Counted from the stretch's first letter, positions 23,974 to 33,611 are shown. The stretch: 64,000 nucleotides of DNA from Paenibacillus harenae DSM 16969 (GCF_000422465.1 NZ_KE383846.1:62001-126000); one strand, 5' to 3'. Program-made: numbers and translations. Notes: a model not told the origin generated them from the letters alone.

Positions 23974-25726
23974 GAGGTTCTCCTCTGCTTTCATATAAGG
24001 TAAAAGAAAATGCGACGCCTTGCTTCGTATTCGCTGCGCCAAACTCGCTTTCATGAAGCTCCAGAATATGCTTGACGATCGCTAGCCCTAGACCCGTTCC
24101 GCCGGATTTACGGTCCCGCGAACGCTCAGCCCGGTAGAAATGATCCCAAATCCGGCTCAGGTCCTCCTCTGCGATTGGACGCCCGATGTTTTCGATGACT
24201 GTCTGTATCTTTCCGTCACCTGTCCGCCCAATACCGATTGTGATGTCGCTGCCCTCTTCCGCGTGCCGAATCGCATTACTCAATAAATTCAGAACGACCT
24301 GCTCGATTCGTCCAGAGTCTGCCATCACAAACATTTCTTCCTCAGAGTCGCTATTTAGCTTGACTTGAAGGCGCTTGCTCTCGAGCTGCTGAGAGAACGA
24401 ATCAACCGCCGATTGAACAAGACGGGTGATAGAGAAGCTTCCGGACTGCAGCCGAACCGCCTTGACCTCAAATTTGGAAAGCTCCAGCATATCCATAATT
24501 AACGCATTCATCCGGTCCGTTTCATTCACGATGAGGGCAAGGTATCTTTCTCTTTTATCGTTCGCCACACCATCCTGAAGCCCTTCCGCGAAGCCTTTCA
24601 CAATGCCGAGAGGCGTTTTCAGCTCATGGGAAATATTCGCAACCAGCTCTTTGCGGAGCTGCTCCGAGCGCTGCTTCTCTTCCATATCCTCCTGCAGCTT
24701 CTCATTCGCTCGGGTAAGCTCCTTTAAGGTCACATCTAAATTTCGGGATAACGCAATCATATGGCGGGACAGCTCGCCGAATTCATCCTTCGAACGGATT
24801 TCCGGCTGCTCGGTAAAATCCAGTCTGGCAAGACGCGCTGCCGAACGGTTTAACACCACTAACGGACGGGAAACCATTCTGGAATAAATCAAGGACAGAA
24901 CGATGATAAGGATTAGAATGATCGGCGCCAAATAAACGACATATTGCTTCAGCGTTTCGACCGCTTCCCCGACGGGCTGTAGAGAAGTCATAACGAATAA
25001 ATAACGGTCTCCATTCTTACCCTCTGATAGCGGTTGGATCAGAATGGCATACTCGACGCCGCTCCATGGGTCGGTCCACTCCATTTCCACTGTGGAGCCG
25101 CTCTGCAATTGAGTTTGATATCGAGCCGCATTCGGCCTCCAATCTTGGAGAGCATCATCGATCAGGGTATCCTGGTAGAGAGGGTTATAAGATCTGCGCT
25201 CCGGCAGCATCACATCCGTAATCTCGCCTTCCACTCGTACCAGCCCTGCGGCTGGTTCCGTGTTCGCCGCCGGCTGGAATTCCACAGGATGGAGGACCGT
25301 ATCCTTCTCATCCATAAAGATCCCGTCAACCGCCATCCTGTCTCCGATTTGATAGCCTTGCGGGATCTCGTCGACGGTCATTCCTTCTATCGGCATCCGA
25401 ATCGTAATGAACCTGCCGCCTGCTTGCAGCACCAGAAAATAAGGATTGATAGCCGTTTGAACAAATCGGTCGTTTAGGATGGACGTGCTCGTATCATTTT
25501 GATTCATGAAGGATCCAAGCAGCCGCGAAACCTGTTGATCATTCGATTCGGCTTGATGGAAATGCTCGGCAAATTGAGCCATTTTCCTCTCTAAGGCATG
25601 GATCTTGGACGTTCGGTAGAATCGCTCGAAAAACAAGCCTTCCGCCAGCATCACAAAGGAAAAAACGATCAAAATCAAAACAGACGTTACCACGAACAGC
25701 TTAAGAACGACGCCATGCCTTCTCAT
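23966..25726 (-). CDS. Membrane sensor histidine kinase
   Basis: This 586-residue kinase has a membrane helix near residues 10-32, an extracellular sensor of about 230 residues, a second helix near 262-284, a HAMP segment, a dimerisation/phosphorylation domain with the phosphate-accepting His in ANISHELKTPLG (about residue 366), and an ATPase domain with NLLSNAIRH and GGTGLGLAIVKH. It overlaps the response regulator by 4 bp (ATGA) and the lipoprotein gene by 8 bp, so the three form one unit. The signal is unknown. Confidence 0.94.
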   Translation of the reverse strand: MRRHGVVLKLFVVTSVLILIVFSFVMLAEGLFFERFYRTSKIHALERKMAQFAEHFHQAESNDQQVSRLLGSFMNQNDTSTSILNDRFVQTAINPYFLVLQAGGRFITIRMPIEGMTVDEIPQGYQIGDRMAVDGIFMDEKDTVLHPVEFQPAANTEPAAGLVRVEGEITDVMLPERRSYNPLYQDTLIDDALQDWRPNAARYQTQLQSGSTVEMEWTDPWSGVEYAILIQPLSEGKNGDRYLFVMTSLQPVGEAVETLKQYVVYLAPIILILIIVLSLIYSRMVSRPLVVLNRSAARLARLDFTEQPEIRSKDEFGELSRHMIALSRNLDVTLKELTRANEKLQEDMEEKQRSEQLRKELVANISHELKTPLGIVKGFAEGLQDGVANDKRERYLALIVNETDRMNALIMDMLELSKFEVKAVRLQSGSFSITRLVQSAVDSFSQQLESKRLQVKLNSDSEEEMFVMADSGRIEQVVLNLLSNAIRHAEEGSDITIGIGRTGDGKIQTVIENIGRPIAEEDLSRIWDHFYRAERSRDRKSGGTGLGLAIVKHILELHESEFGAANTKQGVAFSFTLYESRGEPHD

Positions 25727-26403
25727 GGTTCCATCTCAAATTTATAGCCGGATCGAATGACGGTCCCTATATAACGGCCTTCGTCTCCAAGCTTGGCTCT
25801 TAATTTTTTGATGTGGGTGTCAACTGTGCGCAAATCCCCCACATAATCGTACCCCCATACCGCATCCAAAATATAATCACGAGGCAATACCTTGCCATAG
25901 TGCTTCATCAGAAGAAGAAGCAGTTCATATTCCTTCGGTGACAGATTAATTGCGCTTCCCGCCGCGGATACCGTATGATTCTTCCGGTTCACGACGAGCT
26001 CTCCGTACCTAATCAAACCATCATCGCGTCCAACCGTGCCTTCCTTCCTCTTCATTAATGCGGTAGCGCGGGCCACCAATACTCTCGGGCTGAGAGGCTT
26101 CGTCACGTATTCATCGGCGCCAAGCTCGAACCCCATCATGTGATCATCGTCTTCCGCTCTTGCCGTGATCATAATGATCGGGACGTCCGACTTCTCGCGG
26201 ATGCGTCTGCATACCGACCACCCATCCATTTCCGGCATCATAATGTCCAGAACGATCAGGTCAACGGTGATCTGTTCGAAAAGCTCGAGCGCGAGCCTTC
26301 CGTTCTCCGCCTCAACCACTTCCCACTGTTCCTTCTTGAAATAGTCCGTTATAAATTCACGCATCAGCATATCGTCTTCAACTAATAATATCCTTCGCTT
26401 CAT
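25723..26403 (-). CDS. OmpR/PhoB-family response regulator
   Basis: This regulator of about 226 residues has a receiver domain with the acidic pair VEDD, phospho-acceptor Asp in IVLDIMMPEMDG and the conserved Lys in YVTKPLSP, followed by an OmpR-type winged helix (NLSPKEYELLLLL, VDTHIKKLRAKL, GSGYKFE-like end). An in-frame ATG further upstream would add 28 unconserved residues, and GGAG nine bases before 26403 supports the shorter form. It is the first gene of the regulator-kinase-lipoprotein operon. Confidence 0.93.
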   Translation of the reverse strand: MKRRILLVEDDMLMREFITDYFKKEQWEVVEAENGRLALELFEQITVDLIVLDIMMPEMDGWSVCRRIREKSDVPIIMITARAEDDDHMMGFELGADEYVTKPLSPRVLVARATALMKRKEGTVGRDDGLIRYGELVVNRKNHTVSAAGSAINLSPKEYELLLLLMKHYGKVLPRDYILDAVWGYDYVGDLRTVDTHIKKLRAKLGDEGRYIGTVIRSGYKFEMEP

Positions 26404-26628
26404 TGCCGAACACTCCGCATCGGAGCAGCAATCTGTTGCTCCATAATTTAAGCCTAGACTTGAGATATTATACCTACTTGTTATCATGCGTATTTACTAA
26501 TGATTATACAATTGAATCTCATACGCATTATCGCACCTCCGCATTTGTGACCTCAAGACCAAGTATAGAGGTGAGTTGTGTACAACGTGTGTATTTTGCA
26601 TGAATTTTAGAAGGACATATCAACAATT

Positions 26629-27507
26629 TCAGCCTTCGTAAGCTCTTCGCACCATGGACCGGTAAGCCTGCGGGGTAACGCCTTTATGATTCTTGAACAT
26701 TTGGCAAAAATACGGCGTTCCCAGGCTGCCCACCTCACGTCCGATATCCCCGATCTGCTTGTCCGTTTTGGCCAAAAGCGCGCAAGCCTCCCGTATACGC
26801 CGTGCGGCAATATAACCGGTGATCGTTACCCCTGCATAACGCTTGAACAGATGGGAGACATGATATGGAGACAAATGGCAATCCTCCGCCATTCTGGACA
26901 GATCGAACGGCTCCCTGTAATGCGTCTCTATCCAGTCCATCATATGCTCGATATGGCCTGAAGCCTTTTCCGGCATGCTCGGAGACGCATCCTCCGCAGG
27001 AAATACATACAGCTGCAAATGCCGCAGAATGGCAAGCAGGAACAACGCTCCCTCCTCGTCCTGCGGGCCTTCCCCCCACTGCCTCCGGGACCGGTCAAGC
27101 TCGGCAAGCAGTTCGGGGAGACGGCTGTCGCTGCCCAGCCCGAATACCTGCTGAGCCAATAGCCCCTTCCATAGTCTGCGCAGAAACGATCGCAGCTTGG
27201 GAAATGGCTCCGTATACGATTCTATAAACCTCGGGTCAAAGGTCAGGTTGGTGCGGATATAAGAGCCGTCCTCGCTTGAAGGCACCTCAACCTTATGCAG
27301 TTGATAAGGCTGAAAGCAAATTAGCGTGCCCGGCCGCAGCGGATATGTCTTATTCTCCACCGTTATGCTGCCCGCTCCTTCATATACATACAAGAGCTCG
27401 CACCCTTGATGCGCATGATGCATCCGCCAGTGCTCGCCCTTCGTCTCTGTTCTGTAAGACAGAAAGAAAGGCTGCGCTCCGAGATCCAAAGGCTGAATTC
27501 TATTCAT
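26629..27507 (-). CDS. AraC-family transcriptional regulator
   Basis: This protein of about 292 residues has an N-terminal cupin sensor (HHAHQGCELLYVYEGAG, FQPYQLHKVE) and a C-terminal AraC DNA-binding domain with two helix-turn-helices (MAEDCHLSPYHVSHLFKRY; GREVGSLGTPYFCQMFKNHKG split around position 265). GGAGGGG before the ATG at 27507 fixes the start. It is divergent from a GH88 gene 134 bp away, whose promoter has a perfect TATAAT at 27587 but no -35. That layout is typical of an AraC-activated target, so control of the GH88 gene is likely. Confidence 0.91.
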   Translation of the reverse strand: MNRIQPLDLGAQPFFLSYRTETKGEHWRMHHAHQGCELLYVYEGAGSITVENKTYPLRPGTLICFQPYQLHKVEVPSSEDGSYIRTNLTFDPRFIESYTEPFPKLRSFLRRLWKGLLAQQVFGLGSDSRLPELLAELDRSRRQWGEGPQDEEGALFLLAILRHLQLYVFPAEDASPSMPEKASGHIEHMMDWIETHYREPFDLSRMAEDCHLSPYHVSHLFKRYAGVTITGYIAARRIREACALLAKTDKQIGDIGREVGSLGTPYFCQMFKNHKGVTPQAYRSMVRRAYEG

Positions 27508-27641
27508 GGCCACCCCTCCGTTATCGCCGCAAAAAAAACGCAATATAGCTACATAATATCACAAGAAGACGCAACAAATCCGGCGTTATAATGGACACAT
27601 GCAAACAAATTATCTATAGTTTAAGGGGGATTCGGACGAAC

Positions 27642-28769
27642 ATGTGGAAACAAGCGATTGAAGACGCATTAGTGGTTATACGGGCTGACATCGAGCGGTT
27701 CGGGGATAAATTCCCGCATGTCAGCAATGGCGACCGCATTTACCAGCTAAACAACAATACCGATTGGACCGAGGGCTTCTGGTCGGGCATGCTGTGGCTT
27801 AGCTACGAATACTCGGGTGATGCGGCATTCCGCGAGGCAGCCGTGAAGACGGTGGACAGCTTCCGCAACCGGATTGAGCGCAGGGTGAGCCTCGCCCATC
27901 ATGATATCGGCTTCCTCTATTCACTATCCTCAAAGGCACAATGGATCCTTGAGAAGAACGAAGCGGCGAAGCAGTTGACCCTGCAGGCCGCCGATATTCT
28001 AATGGAGCGCTGGCGCGAGAAACCGCAAATCTTGCAAGCATGGGGACCTGAGGGCGACCCGGATAACGGCGGACGTATCATCATCGACTGCATGATGAAT
28101 TTGCCGCTGCTCCATTGGGCATACCAGCATACGGGCAACGAAGCGTACCGTCAGGCAGCATCGATTCACTCCGAGAAGAGCCGCCGTTTCCTCGTTCGCG
28201 GAGACGACTCCTCCTATCATACGTTTTACTTCGATCAGGAAACCGGAGATGCGCTGCGCGGCGGAACGGCGCAAGGCTTCCGGGACGGCTCTACGTGGAC
28301 GAGGGGTCAAGCCTGGGGAATCTACGGCTTCGCTCTCGCTTACCGTTATTTAGGACAGCCGGAGATGCTGGAGACGGCGAAAAGGCTGGCTCGGTATTTT
28401 ATTGAAAGAATGCCCGAGGATCATGTCGTATACTGGGATTTCGATGCTCCCCAGATCCCGGAAACGAAACGCGACAGCTCCGCCTCAGCCATTGCCGCAG
28501 CGGGCATGCTCGAAATCGCCGGCTTCCTGAGCCAGGACGATCCCGATCGCGGGCTGCTGTTAGAGGCGGTTCACCGTTCGATGGCATCTCTTGTATCCAA
28601 TTACGCGACGAGCGGCGAGGAAGATGCGCAGGGTTTGTTAAACCGCGGCTCATACTCGGTGAGATCGGGAGCCTCCCCTGACGATTACGTCATCTGGGGC
28701 GACTACTTCTATATGGAGACGCTGATGCGGCTGGAGAACGGGATTCCGGGGTATTGGTACGAGAGATAA
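27642..28769 (+). CDS. Unsaturated glucuronyl / rhamnogalacturonyl hydrolase, GH88 family
   Basis: This cytoplasmic enzyme of about 375 residues hydrates and cleaves unsaturated uronic-acid ends released by polysaccharide lyases. The alpha/alpha barrel carries the expected acidic residues in NNTDWTEGFWSG and GGRIIIDCMMNLPLL (catalytic Asp), plus TRGQAWGIYG. The length equals that of Bacillus UGL. An ATG 51 bp upstream has no ribosome site and overlaps the -10, so MWKQA at 27642 is the better start, although the AAGGGGG lies 12 bases away. It is divergent from the AraC regulator. The source polysaccharide is not evident from this window. Confidence 0.9.
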   Translation: MWKQAIEDALVVIRADIERFGDKFPHVSNGDRIYQLNNNTDWTEGFWSGMLWLSYEYSGDAAFREAAVKTVDSFRNRIERRVSLAHHDIGFLYSLSSKAQWILEKNEAAKQLTLQAADILMERWREKPQILQAWGPEGDPDNGGRIIIDCMMNLPLLHWAYQHTGNEAYRQAASIHSEKSRRFLVRGDDSSYHTFYFDQETGDALRGGTAQGFRDGSTWTRGQAWGIYGFALAYRYLGQPEMLETAKRLARYFIERMPEDHVVYWDFDAPQIPETKRDSSASAIAAAGMLEIAGFLSQDDPDRGLLLEAVHRSMASLVSNYATSGEEDAQGLLNRGSYSVRSGASPDDYVIWGDYFYMETLMRLENGIPGYWYER

Positions 28770-28780
28770 CGTAATGCTAA

Positions 28781-28820
28781 ATGATAAACCCGGCTGCCAA
28801 GCAGCAGCCGGGTTTATCAT
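28781..28820. terminator. Perfect bidirectional terminator after the GH88 gene
   Basis: ATGATAAACCCGGCTGC pairs perfectly over 17 bases with its inverse at 28804-28820 around a 6-base loop, 12 bp after the stop codon. Confidence 0.88.
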
Positions 28821-29023
28821 TATTTTCCCAGCCCCATAATCGTTAATATTAAATATCATCCGTTTCGAGTACAAAATCCGAAATCAAGCCCCGGTAGGCC
28901 CTATCAAGCGTTTCCATCCAGCCTTCGCCAAGAAAACAAACCTTCCATCGTTTAGAGGAAGGTTTCCGTTTGAGGAATTTTTAAAAGAAGCAAACTTCTT
29001 TCCATCGTCTAGTAGAGTAACTA

Positions 29024-29851
29024 TTAATTCTTCTGCAAGAAATCGAGAACGGCGTTCAGGAATTCCGCAGGCCGCTCGACATTAGGCATGTGCACGGCAG
29101 GCAGCATGATAAGCTTGGCATTGGGCACCGTGGCGGCGATCAATTCGCTATGGCCGGGGAGTGTCACCGTATCGTACTGGCCTGCGATCACCAAGGTCGG
29201 ACTGCTGATCAGCGCGGCCGTCCGGCGCATATCCAAATCGCGGATGGCAGCGAAGCTACCTTCGAATCCTTTAGGGTCCGTAGCGAGAACCATGTCGCGG
29301 AACGACGACACGAGGGAGGTTTCCGGTTCCCGCATAGCGGGCGGGAACCAGTTCCCGATAAACATATCGGCGAGCTCCGACAGGTTTTCGCTCTTCTGAA
29401 CGGAGGCGATCATGTAATCCCATTGCTCGGCTGGCCCCAGGTAGGATGACGTATTACTAAGAACCAGCCGCTCGATCCGTTCAGGCGTATGAATGGCTAG
29501 CCATTGCCCAACCACGCCGCCCATGGACAGCCCTAAGAAATGCACGCGGTTGATGTTCAACGCGTCCAAGAGTTCGATAACATCCCGTCCAAGCCTATCG
29601 AACGAATAGGCGCCTGCCGGGGCATCCGAGGAGCCGTGCCCCCGAAAATCGTAGCGGAGCACGCGGAAGCGCTCCGACAAAGCTTCGATTTGCCCGTCCC
29701 ACATGTGGAGCGACGTCCCAATCGAATTCGATAGGACCAATACCGGCGCATTTGCCGGGCCTTCGATACGATAGGCGATCCGGTATCCGTCGCCGGTCGT
29801 CATGTATTCTGTTCTGCCAATCGCAGCAAGTTCGTTTGTTATTTTTGTCAT
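29024..29851 (-). CDS. Alpha/beta hydrolase, 3-oxoadipate enol-lactonase-like
   Basis: This 275-residue cytoplasmic hydrolase has the nucleophile elbow GLSMGG (Ser near residue 103), acidic residue in GQYDTVT and catalytic His in PAVHMPNVE. The strings RYDFRGHGSS and LSNSIGTSLHMW resemble PcaD-type enol-lactonases, but no other aromatic-degradation genes are present, so the substrate is uncertain. AAGGGA ten bases before the ATG at 29851 is preferred over an in-frame GTG three codons upstream that overlaps it. It is divergent from an Lrp/AsnC regulator, which may control it. Confidence 0.85.
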   Translation of the reverse strand: MTKITNELAAIGRTEYMTTGDGYRIAYRIEGPANAPVLVLSNSIGTSLHMWDGQIEALSERFRVLRYDFRGHGSSDAPAGAYSFDRLGRDVIELLDALNINRVHFLGLSMGGVVGQWLAIHTPERIERLVLSNTSSYLGPAEQWDYMIASVQKSENLSELADMFIGNWFPPAMREPETSLVSSFRDMVLATDPKGFEGSFAAIRDLDMRRTAALISSPTLVIAGQYDTVTLPGHSELIAATVPNAKLIMLPAVHMPNVERPAEFLNAVLDFLQKN

Positions 29852-30000
29852 GGTTTCCACTTCCCTTTTCGATTTATTAATGTCATTTTAGTTGATATCA
29901 CGTACAATCGGAATGAGAAGTTGAAGGCAGTTTGGGCCTCAAAACTTAAATTTCACGTTTAATCAAACCCATCACTTTAATAAATGAGGTGTCATCTTAA

Positions 30001-30438
30001 ATGGACCGCATCGACTATAAAATACTGGCTGCGTTGCATGATAACGCCCGGATTTCCATTTCCGAGATCAGCCGGATGATCGCCATGTCACAGCCGGCTG
30101 TAACGGAAAGGCTTCGGAAAATGGAGGATCAAGGGGTCATCACAGGTTACCGGGCGGAGCTGTCGCCAACGAAGCTTGGCAAGCACACTACCGCATTTGT
30201 TTTATTCAAATCGAATAGCTGCAAGGAATTTGAAGCTTTCGGCGAAGCGTCCCCTGAGATTATCGACCTTTACCGAACGAGCGGCGAGTATAACTACTTG
30301 ATGAAGGTGGTCACCGAATCGAGCGAAACGTTGGCCGCTTTTCTTGACGCTTGCCACGTTTTCGGATTTTCAACGACGCTGGTGGTGCTGTCGACACGGT
30401 TTGAGGATAAAAGTCTTGTAGAGGGAATCGAGGATTGA
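30001..30438 (+). CDS. Lrp/AsnC-family transcriptional regulator
   Basis: This 145-residue regulator has the AsnC helix-turn-helix (DYKILAALHDNARISISEI, QPAVTERLRKMEDQGVI) and the RAM ligand-binding domain (GEYNYLMKVVTESSETLAAFLD region). GAGGTG nine bases before the ATG supports the start. It is divergent from the enol-lactonase-like gene 150 bp away. The ligand is unknown. Confidence 0.92.
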   Translation: MDRIDYKILAALHDNARISISEISRMIAMSQPAVTERLRKMEDQGVITGYRAELSPTKLGKHTTAFVLFKSNSCKEFEAFGEASPEIIDLYRTSGEYNYLMKVVTESSETLAAFLDACHVFGFSTTLVVLSTRFEDKSLVEGIED

Positions 30439-30467
30439 AATCTGTTAGTATGCCTGTTACGGATTGA

Positions 30468-30500
30468 GTGGTTTAGTTTCGGTTCTCGAAACTAAACCAC
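30468..30500. terminator. Perfect 14-bp hairpin after the Lrp gene
   Basis: GTGGTTTAGTTTCG pairs perfectly with CGAAACTAAACCAC around GTTCT. No T-run follows on the plus strand, so it may stabilise or attenuate rather than act as a classical terminator. It lies between two converging genes. Confidence 0.55.
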
Positions 30501-30572
30501 TGCGAAATGCATTATCATCGAATTTATTTTCAGTTTTTGACACTAACTTTACGTTACTTGCTGCTCTTGCGC

Positions 30573-31142
30573 TTAACCCCAACTATTCGGTTTTTTTCTC
30601 GTTCGGCGCGGTTCATCCAGAACAACACGGTAGTCGATTATATTCCCGTAACGATCCGCTTCGATCTCGCAGCAGCTGACCATCATTTCCTTAACCAGCT
30701 CCCTTCCCCGCTGCACTCTCGACTTCGCCCCTGAATAGGAGATGTCCAGATGCTCGCTCAACTGCTTCTGCGACATCCCTTTCAGCTCGACAAGATCAAG
30801 CGCCTCCCGGTATTTATCCGGCAAGCGGGCAAGGATAGACATCATGCCCGACGCTGCCTCCGGGGAACAATCCGGGACGGGCTCTTCCTCGGCAATATGA
30901 ACCGCATCTGAAAGCTCGCCTGTCTTTCTCCCCTTCCGAAAATGATCCGTAATGCTGTTTCGTGCGATTTGAAAGACCCAAGCGCGTACTTTTTCTTCAT
31001 CCCGCAAAAGAGCTATTCCCTCGTAAGCCTTCAGAAAGACATTCTGAACGATATCTTCGACATCGGTATGATTATTGGTTTTTTGCCGAACGAAATTCCG
31101 GACATGCTCATGATATTCATCCCATAACGTCTCCAGATTCAT
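30573..31142 (-). CDS. sigZ: ECF RNA polymerase sigma factor, SigZ type
   Basis: This sigma factor of about 189 residues has sigma2 (DVEDIVQNVFLKAY, WVFQIARNSITDHFR) and sigma4 (LPDKYREALDLVELKGMS, LDISYSGAKSRVQRGRE). The C-terminal CCEIEADRYGNIIDY segment is typical of SigZ-like proteins. No anti-sigma gene adjoins it, as in Bacillus sigZ. An ATG 51 bp upstream is possible, but MNLETLW at 31142 with GGGAG is preferred. It is divergent from an aldo-keto reductase, which could be a target. Confidence 0.88.
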   Translation of the reverse strand: MNLETLWDEYHEHVRNFVRQKTNNHTDVEDIVQNVFLKAYEGIALLRDEEKVRAWVFQIARNSITDHFRKGRKTGELSDAVHIAEEEPVPDCSPEAASGMMSILARLPDKYREALDLVELKGMSQKQLSEHLDISYSGAKSRVQRGRELVKEMMVSCCEIEADRYGNIIDYRVVLDEPRRTRKKPNSWG

Positions 31143-31252
31143 AGACAGACTCTCCCTCATATCCAAAAATATTTTTTCTTTTTTTGCGTCCATCGCAATG
31201 TACGCCCGTCACCATTAGTGTAATACAAAATCCAATCAGGAGGTAGAGAACA

Positions 31253-32278
31253 ATGAGATACAACTTGCTCGGTAATACGGGAGTGCTCGTATCGGAAATC
31301 GGTTTGGGCACGATGACTTTTGGCGGCGGTGAAAAGTGGGGCATCTTCGGCGGGCTCGACGAGAAGGAAGCGGGTGTGCTGGTGGATCAGGCCATGGATG
31401 CGGGGGTGAATTTTTTTGATACGGCCAATGTCTATTCCGATGGGCAATCGGAGGAAATTCTCGGAAAAGCATTAAAAAACAAAAGACATCAAGCTCTCAT
31501 CGCAACGAAGGTTAGAGGGCGCATGGGAAGCGCACCGAACGAGCTCGGTTTATCGCGGCTGCACATCATGAAGCAGGTCGAAGACAGTCTTAAGCGGCTC
31601 GGAACGGACTATATCGATTTATACCAAGTGCACAACCCCGACCAACTGACGGACTGGGAAGAGACGCTCCGGGCTCTCGACGATCTGGTCCGCAGCGGAA
31701 AAGTACGCTATATCGGCAGCTCTAACATGAATGGGTGGAGCATGATGAAAACCCGGGGGCTCTCGCAGCTGCATGGGCTTCACGCTTTCAAAAGCAGTCA
31801 ATCCTATTATTCACTGGCCGCACGGGAAATTGAACGAGAAATCATTCCGGTTCTTCAGGATCAAAATATGGGTTTAATCGTATGGAGCCCCCTTTCCGGC
31901 GGATTCCTGTCGGGTAAATACTCGCGCCGCAATGCGGGAAGTAACAATGACCGTCATGCGCTGCTTTCGTTCCCTCCCGTAGACAAGGAAAAAGCTTATC
32001 CGATCCTTGATGTGCTACAGGAAATTGCCGACTCACGCGAGTCTACGGTAGCGCAAGTCGCTCTGGCCTGGGTGCTTAACCGGAAGGCTGTTACCAGTGT
32101 CGTTATTGGAGCGAAAAACCCCGGTCAGCTGCAGGATAATCTTGCGGCAAGCGGTATTCGCTTGTCTAATAATGAATTACTCAGACTGGATGAGGTCAGC
32201 CGCTTACCGATAGAGTATCCGGCTTGGCCGTTTTTGGAGGAGGATGATTCTATCATAAGAAAACATGAAAAGGTGTGA
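31253..32278 (+). CDS. Aldo-keto reductase
   Basis: This 341-residue NADPH-dependent (beta/alpha)8 oxidoreductase shows the catalytic tetrad in DTANVYSDGQSE (Asp, Tyr), ATKVRG (Lys) and YQVHNP (His), with IGSSNMNGW and a C-terminal cofactor segment SVVIGAKNPGQLQDN. It resembles the YdhF/Tas-like group acting on sugars or aldehydes. AGGAGGT lies seven bases before the ATG. No obvious terminator follows. Confidence 0.93.
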   Translation: MRYNLLGNTGVLVSEIGLGTMTFGGGEKWGIFGGLDEKEAGVLVDQAMDAGVNFFDTANVYSDGQSEEILGKALKNKRHQALIATKVRGRMGSAPNELGLSRLHIMKQVEDSLKRLGTDYIDLYQVHNPDQLTDWEETLRALDDLVRSGKVRYIGSSNMNGWSMMKTRGLSQLHGLHAFKSSQSYYSLAAREIEREIIPVLQDQNMGLIVWSPLSGGFLSGKYSRRNAGSNNDRHALLSFPPVDKEKAYPILDVLQEIADSRESTVAQVALAWVLNRKAVTSVVIGAKNPGQLQDNLAASGIRLSNNELLRLDEVSRLPIEYPAWPFLEEDDSIIRKHEKV

Positions 32279-32410
32279 AGGGGGCCGTAGTGGTTAAGGT
32301 TTAGAAGAAGAAAAGGAATTGGACAAATGTCCTATTCATTCTTATTGATGTCATTTAAAATAGATAGAAAAGAAGGGGGCTTAAATCATAGCGTACAAGG
32401 GGATGAGAAA

Positions 32411-32833
32411 GTGGCTCAATCTATCGTTCATATTGCATTAGTTGTGAAAGATTATGACGAGGCAATTGATTTTTTTACAAATAAGCTAAATTTCATCTTA
32501 GTTGAGGACACTTATCAGCCTGAACAAGATAAACGCTGGGTAGTTGTATCTCCACCAGGTTCAGTCGGTACTACCATTTTGCTTGCCAGAGCATCGAGAA
32601 CGGAGCAAGAGTCTTTTGTTGGCAACCAGACGGGCGGCAGAGTTTTTCTATTTTTAAATACGGATGATTTCTGGAGAGATTATAATGAAATGATCTTAAA
32701 GGGAATAGAATTTGTCAGGCCTCCCCAGGAACAATCCTATGGCATGGTCGCGGTATTTAAGGATTTGTACGGAAACTTGTGGGATTTATTGCAGCTGAGA
32801 GAAGATCACCCCATGAATAAACGAATAATGTAG
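32411..32833 (+). CDS. VOC-family (glyoxalase/bleomycin-resistance fold) protein
   Basis: This protein of about 140 residues has two beta-alpha-beta-beta-beta modules: IVHIALVVKDYDEAIDFF at the start and VAVFKDLYGNLWDLLQ at the end, with metal-ligand candidates His near residue 7 and Glu/Asp in the second module. A longer frame begins 84 bp upstream, but AAGGGG eight bases before this GTG fits the domain boundary. The function (lyase, dioxygenase or antibiotic binding) is not predictable. Confidence 0.85.
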   Translation: MAQSIVHIALVVKDYDEAIDFFTNKLNFILVEDTYQPEQDKRWVVVSPPGSVGTTILLARASRTEQESFVGNQTGGRVFLFLNTDDFWRDYNEMILKGIEFVRPPQEQSYGMVAVFKDLYGNLWDLLQLREDHPMNKRIM

Positions 32834-32919
32834 CCATGGTAATGCATTTATTGAAGCTGATAAGGCTCAATCGTGTCTTCCGAATTCTATTTATAACAAT
32901 GATTATAGTGTCAATAAAC

Positions 32920-32947
32920 AGAGGAGATCGTATAAACGATCTCCTCT
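32920..32947. terminator. Perfect 12-bp hairpin between the VOC and Csp genes
   Basis: AGAGGAGATCGT pairs perfectly with ACGATCTCCTCT around ATAA. It lies between converging genes and could serve both. Confidence 0.75.
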
Positions 32948-33027
32948 TCCGGCAGTCTAACTCCGTTAGAACCATTAACAACCGCAACCGTTAGCGAGGC
33001 AATCCGGCATCCGTTGAACTTTTGTTA

Positions 33028-33390
33028 TTATACAGCAACCGCGCCTGCCATCTGACGGCATGCGTTAGCGCACTCACGGCAAATTTTTGCACAGTCCTGA
33101 CAATGCGCATCTTTAAATTTCTCGCAATCCACTGCGCAGGCATCGCAAATTTGCGCGCACAACTCACAAAACGGTTTAGCGAATTGACTGTTTCTCGACA
33201 TCAATTGAACGGCTTGGAAGCAAATTTCCGCACAATCGTTAAGCATTTTGATCATGCTTGTACGTGCCTGCACATCCGGTTCTTGCAGACAAGCTGCAAA
33301 ACATTCTTCACAAGCTTGGGCGCATTTCGTGCAAATTTCGATACAATGGGCGTATGCAGCAGGTGTCGGTGAATTGGCAATATGGGTCAT
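33028..33390 (-). CDS. Cytosolic copper-storage four-helix-bundle protein (Csp3/YhjQ-like)
   Basis: This protein of about 120 residues has 18 cysteines in CxxxC and CxxC patterns spread over four helices (HCIEICTKCAQACEECF, DCAEIC, FCELCAQICDACAVDC, HCQDCAKICRECANAC). This is the Csp layout, in which cysteines lining the bundle core bind many Cu(I). No signal peptide is present, so it is the cytosolic type, 120 versus 108 residues in Bacillus YhjQ. It lies just downstream of the copA-copZ operon but after that operon's terminator, so it is probably expressed separately. An in-frame GTG at 33405 overlaps the ribosome site and is unlikely. Confidence 0.92.
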   Translation of the reverse strand: MTHIANSPTPAAYAHCIEICTKCAQACEECFAACLQEPDVQARTSMIKMLNDCAEICFQAVQLMSRNSQFAKPFCELCAQICDACAVDCEKFKDAHCQDCAKICRECANACRQMAGAVAV

Positions 33391-33611
33391 GATTTTTAAA
33401 GCCACCCTTTCCGATTGACAAATTTAAATTACAATATACTTTCTGTAAAGAGACTGAAAATTATCCTTTATCTCAACTGAATTGTCCCATATTTTTATAA
33501 AACCCCGGAGCTTTCATGGTTTTTGTCCCGATCGGGAAATTAATTAACGGTTCATATTCGACTTGTCGCCGCTAGCGGTTGTTCCTTGGCATAATAGGCT
33601 AATGATAAATA

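Noticed and set aside
32963..33000. Further CCGTTA hexamers that might be copies of the 133-bp repeat.
   Set aside because: The spacing is 25 bp and the YTATT part is missing at the 12-base offset, so the element geometry is not met. The same holds for 41712-41737.
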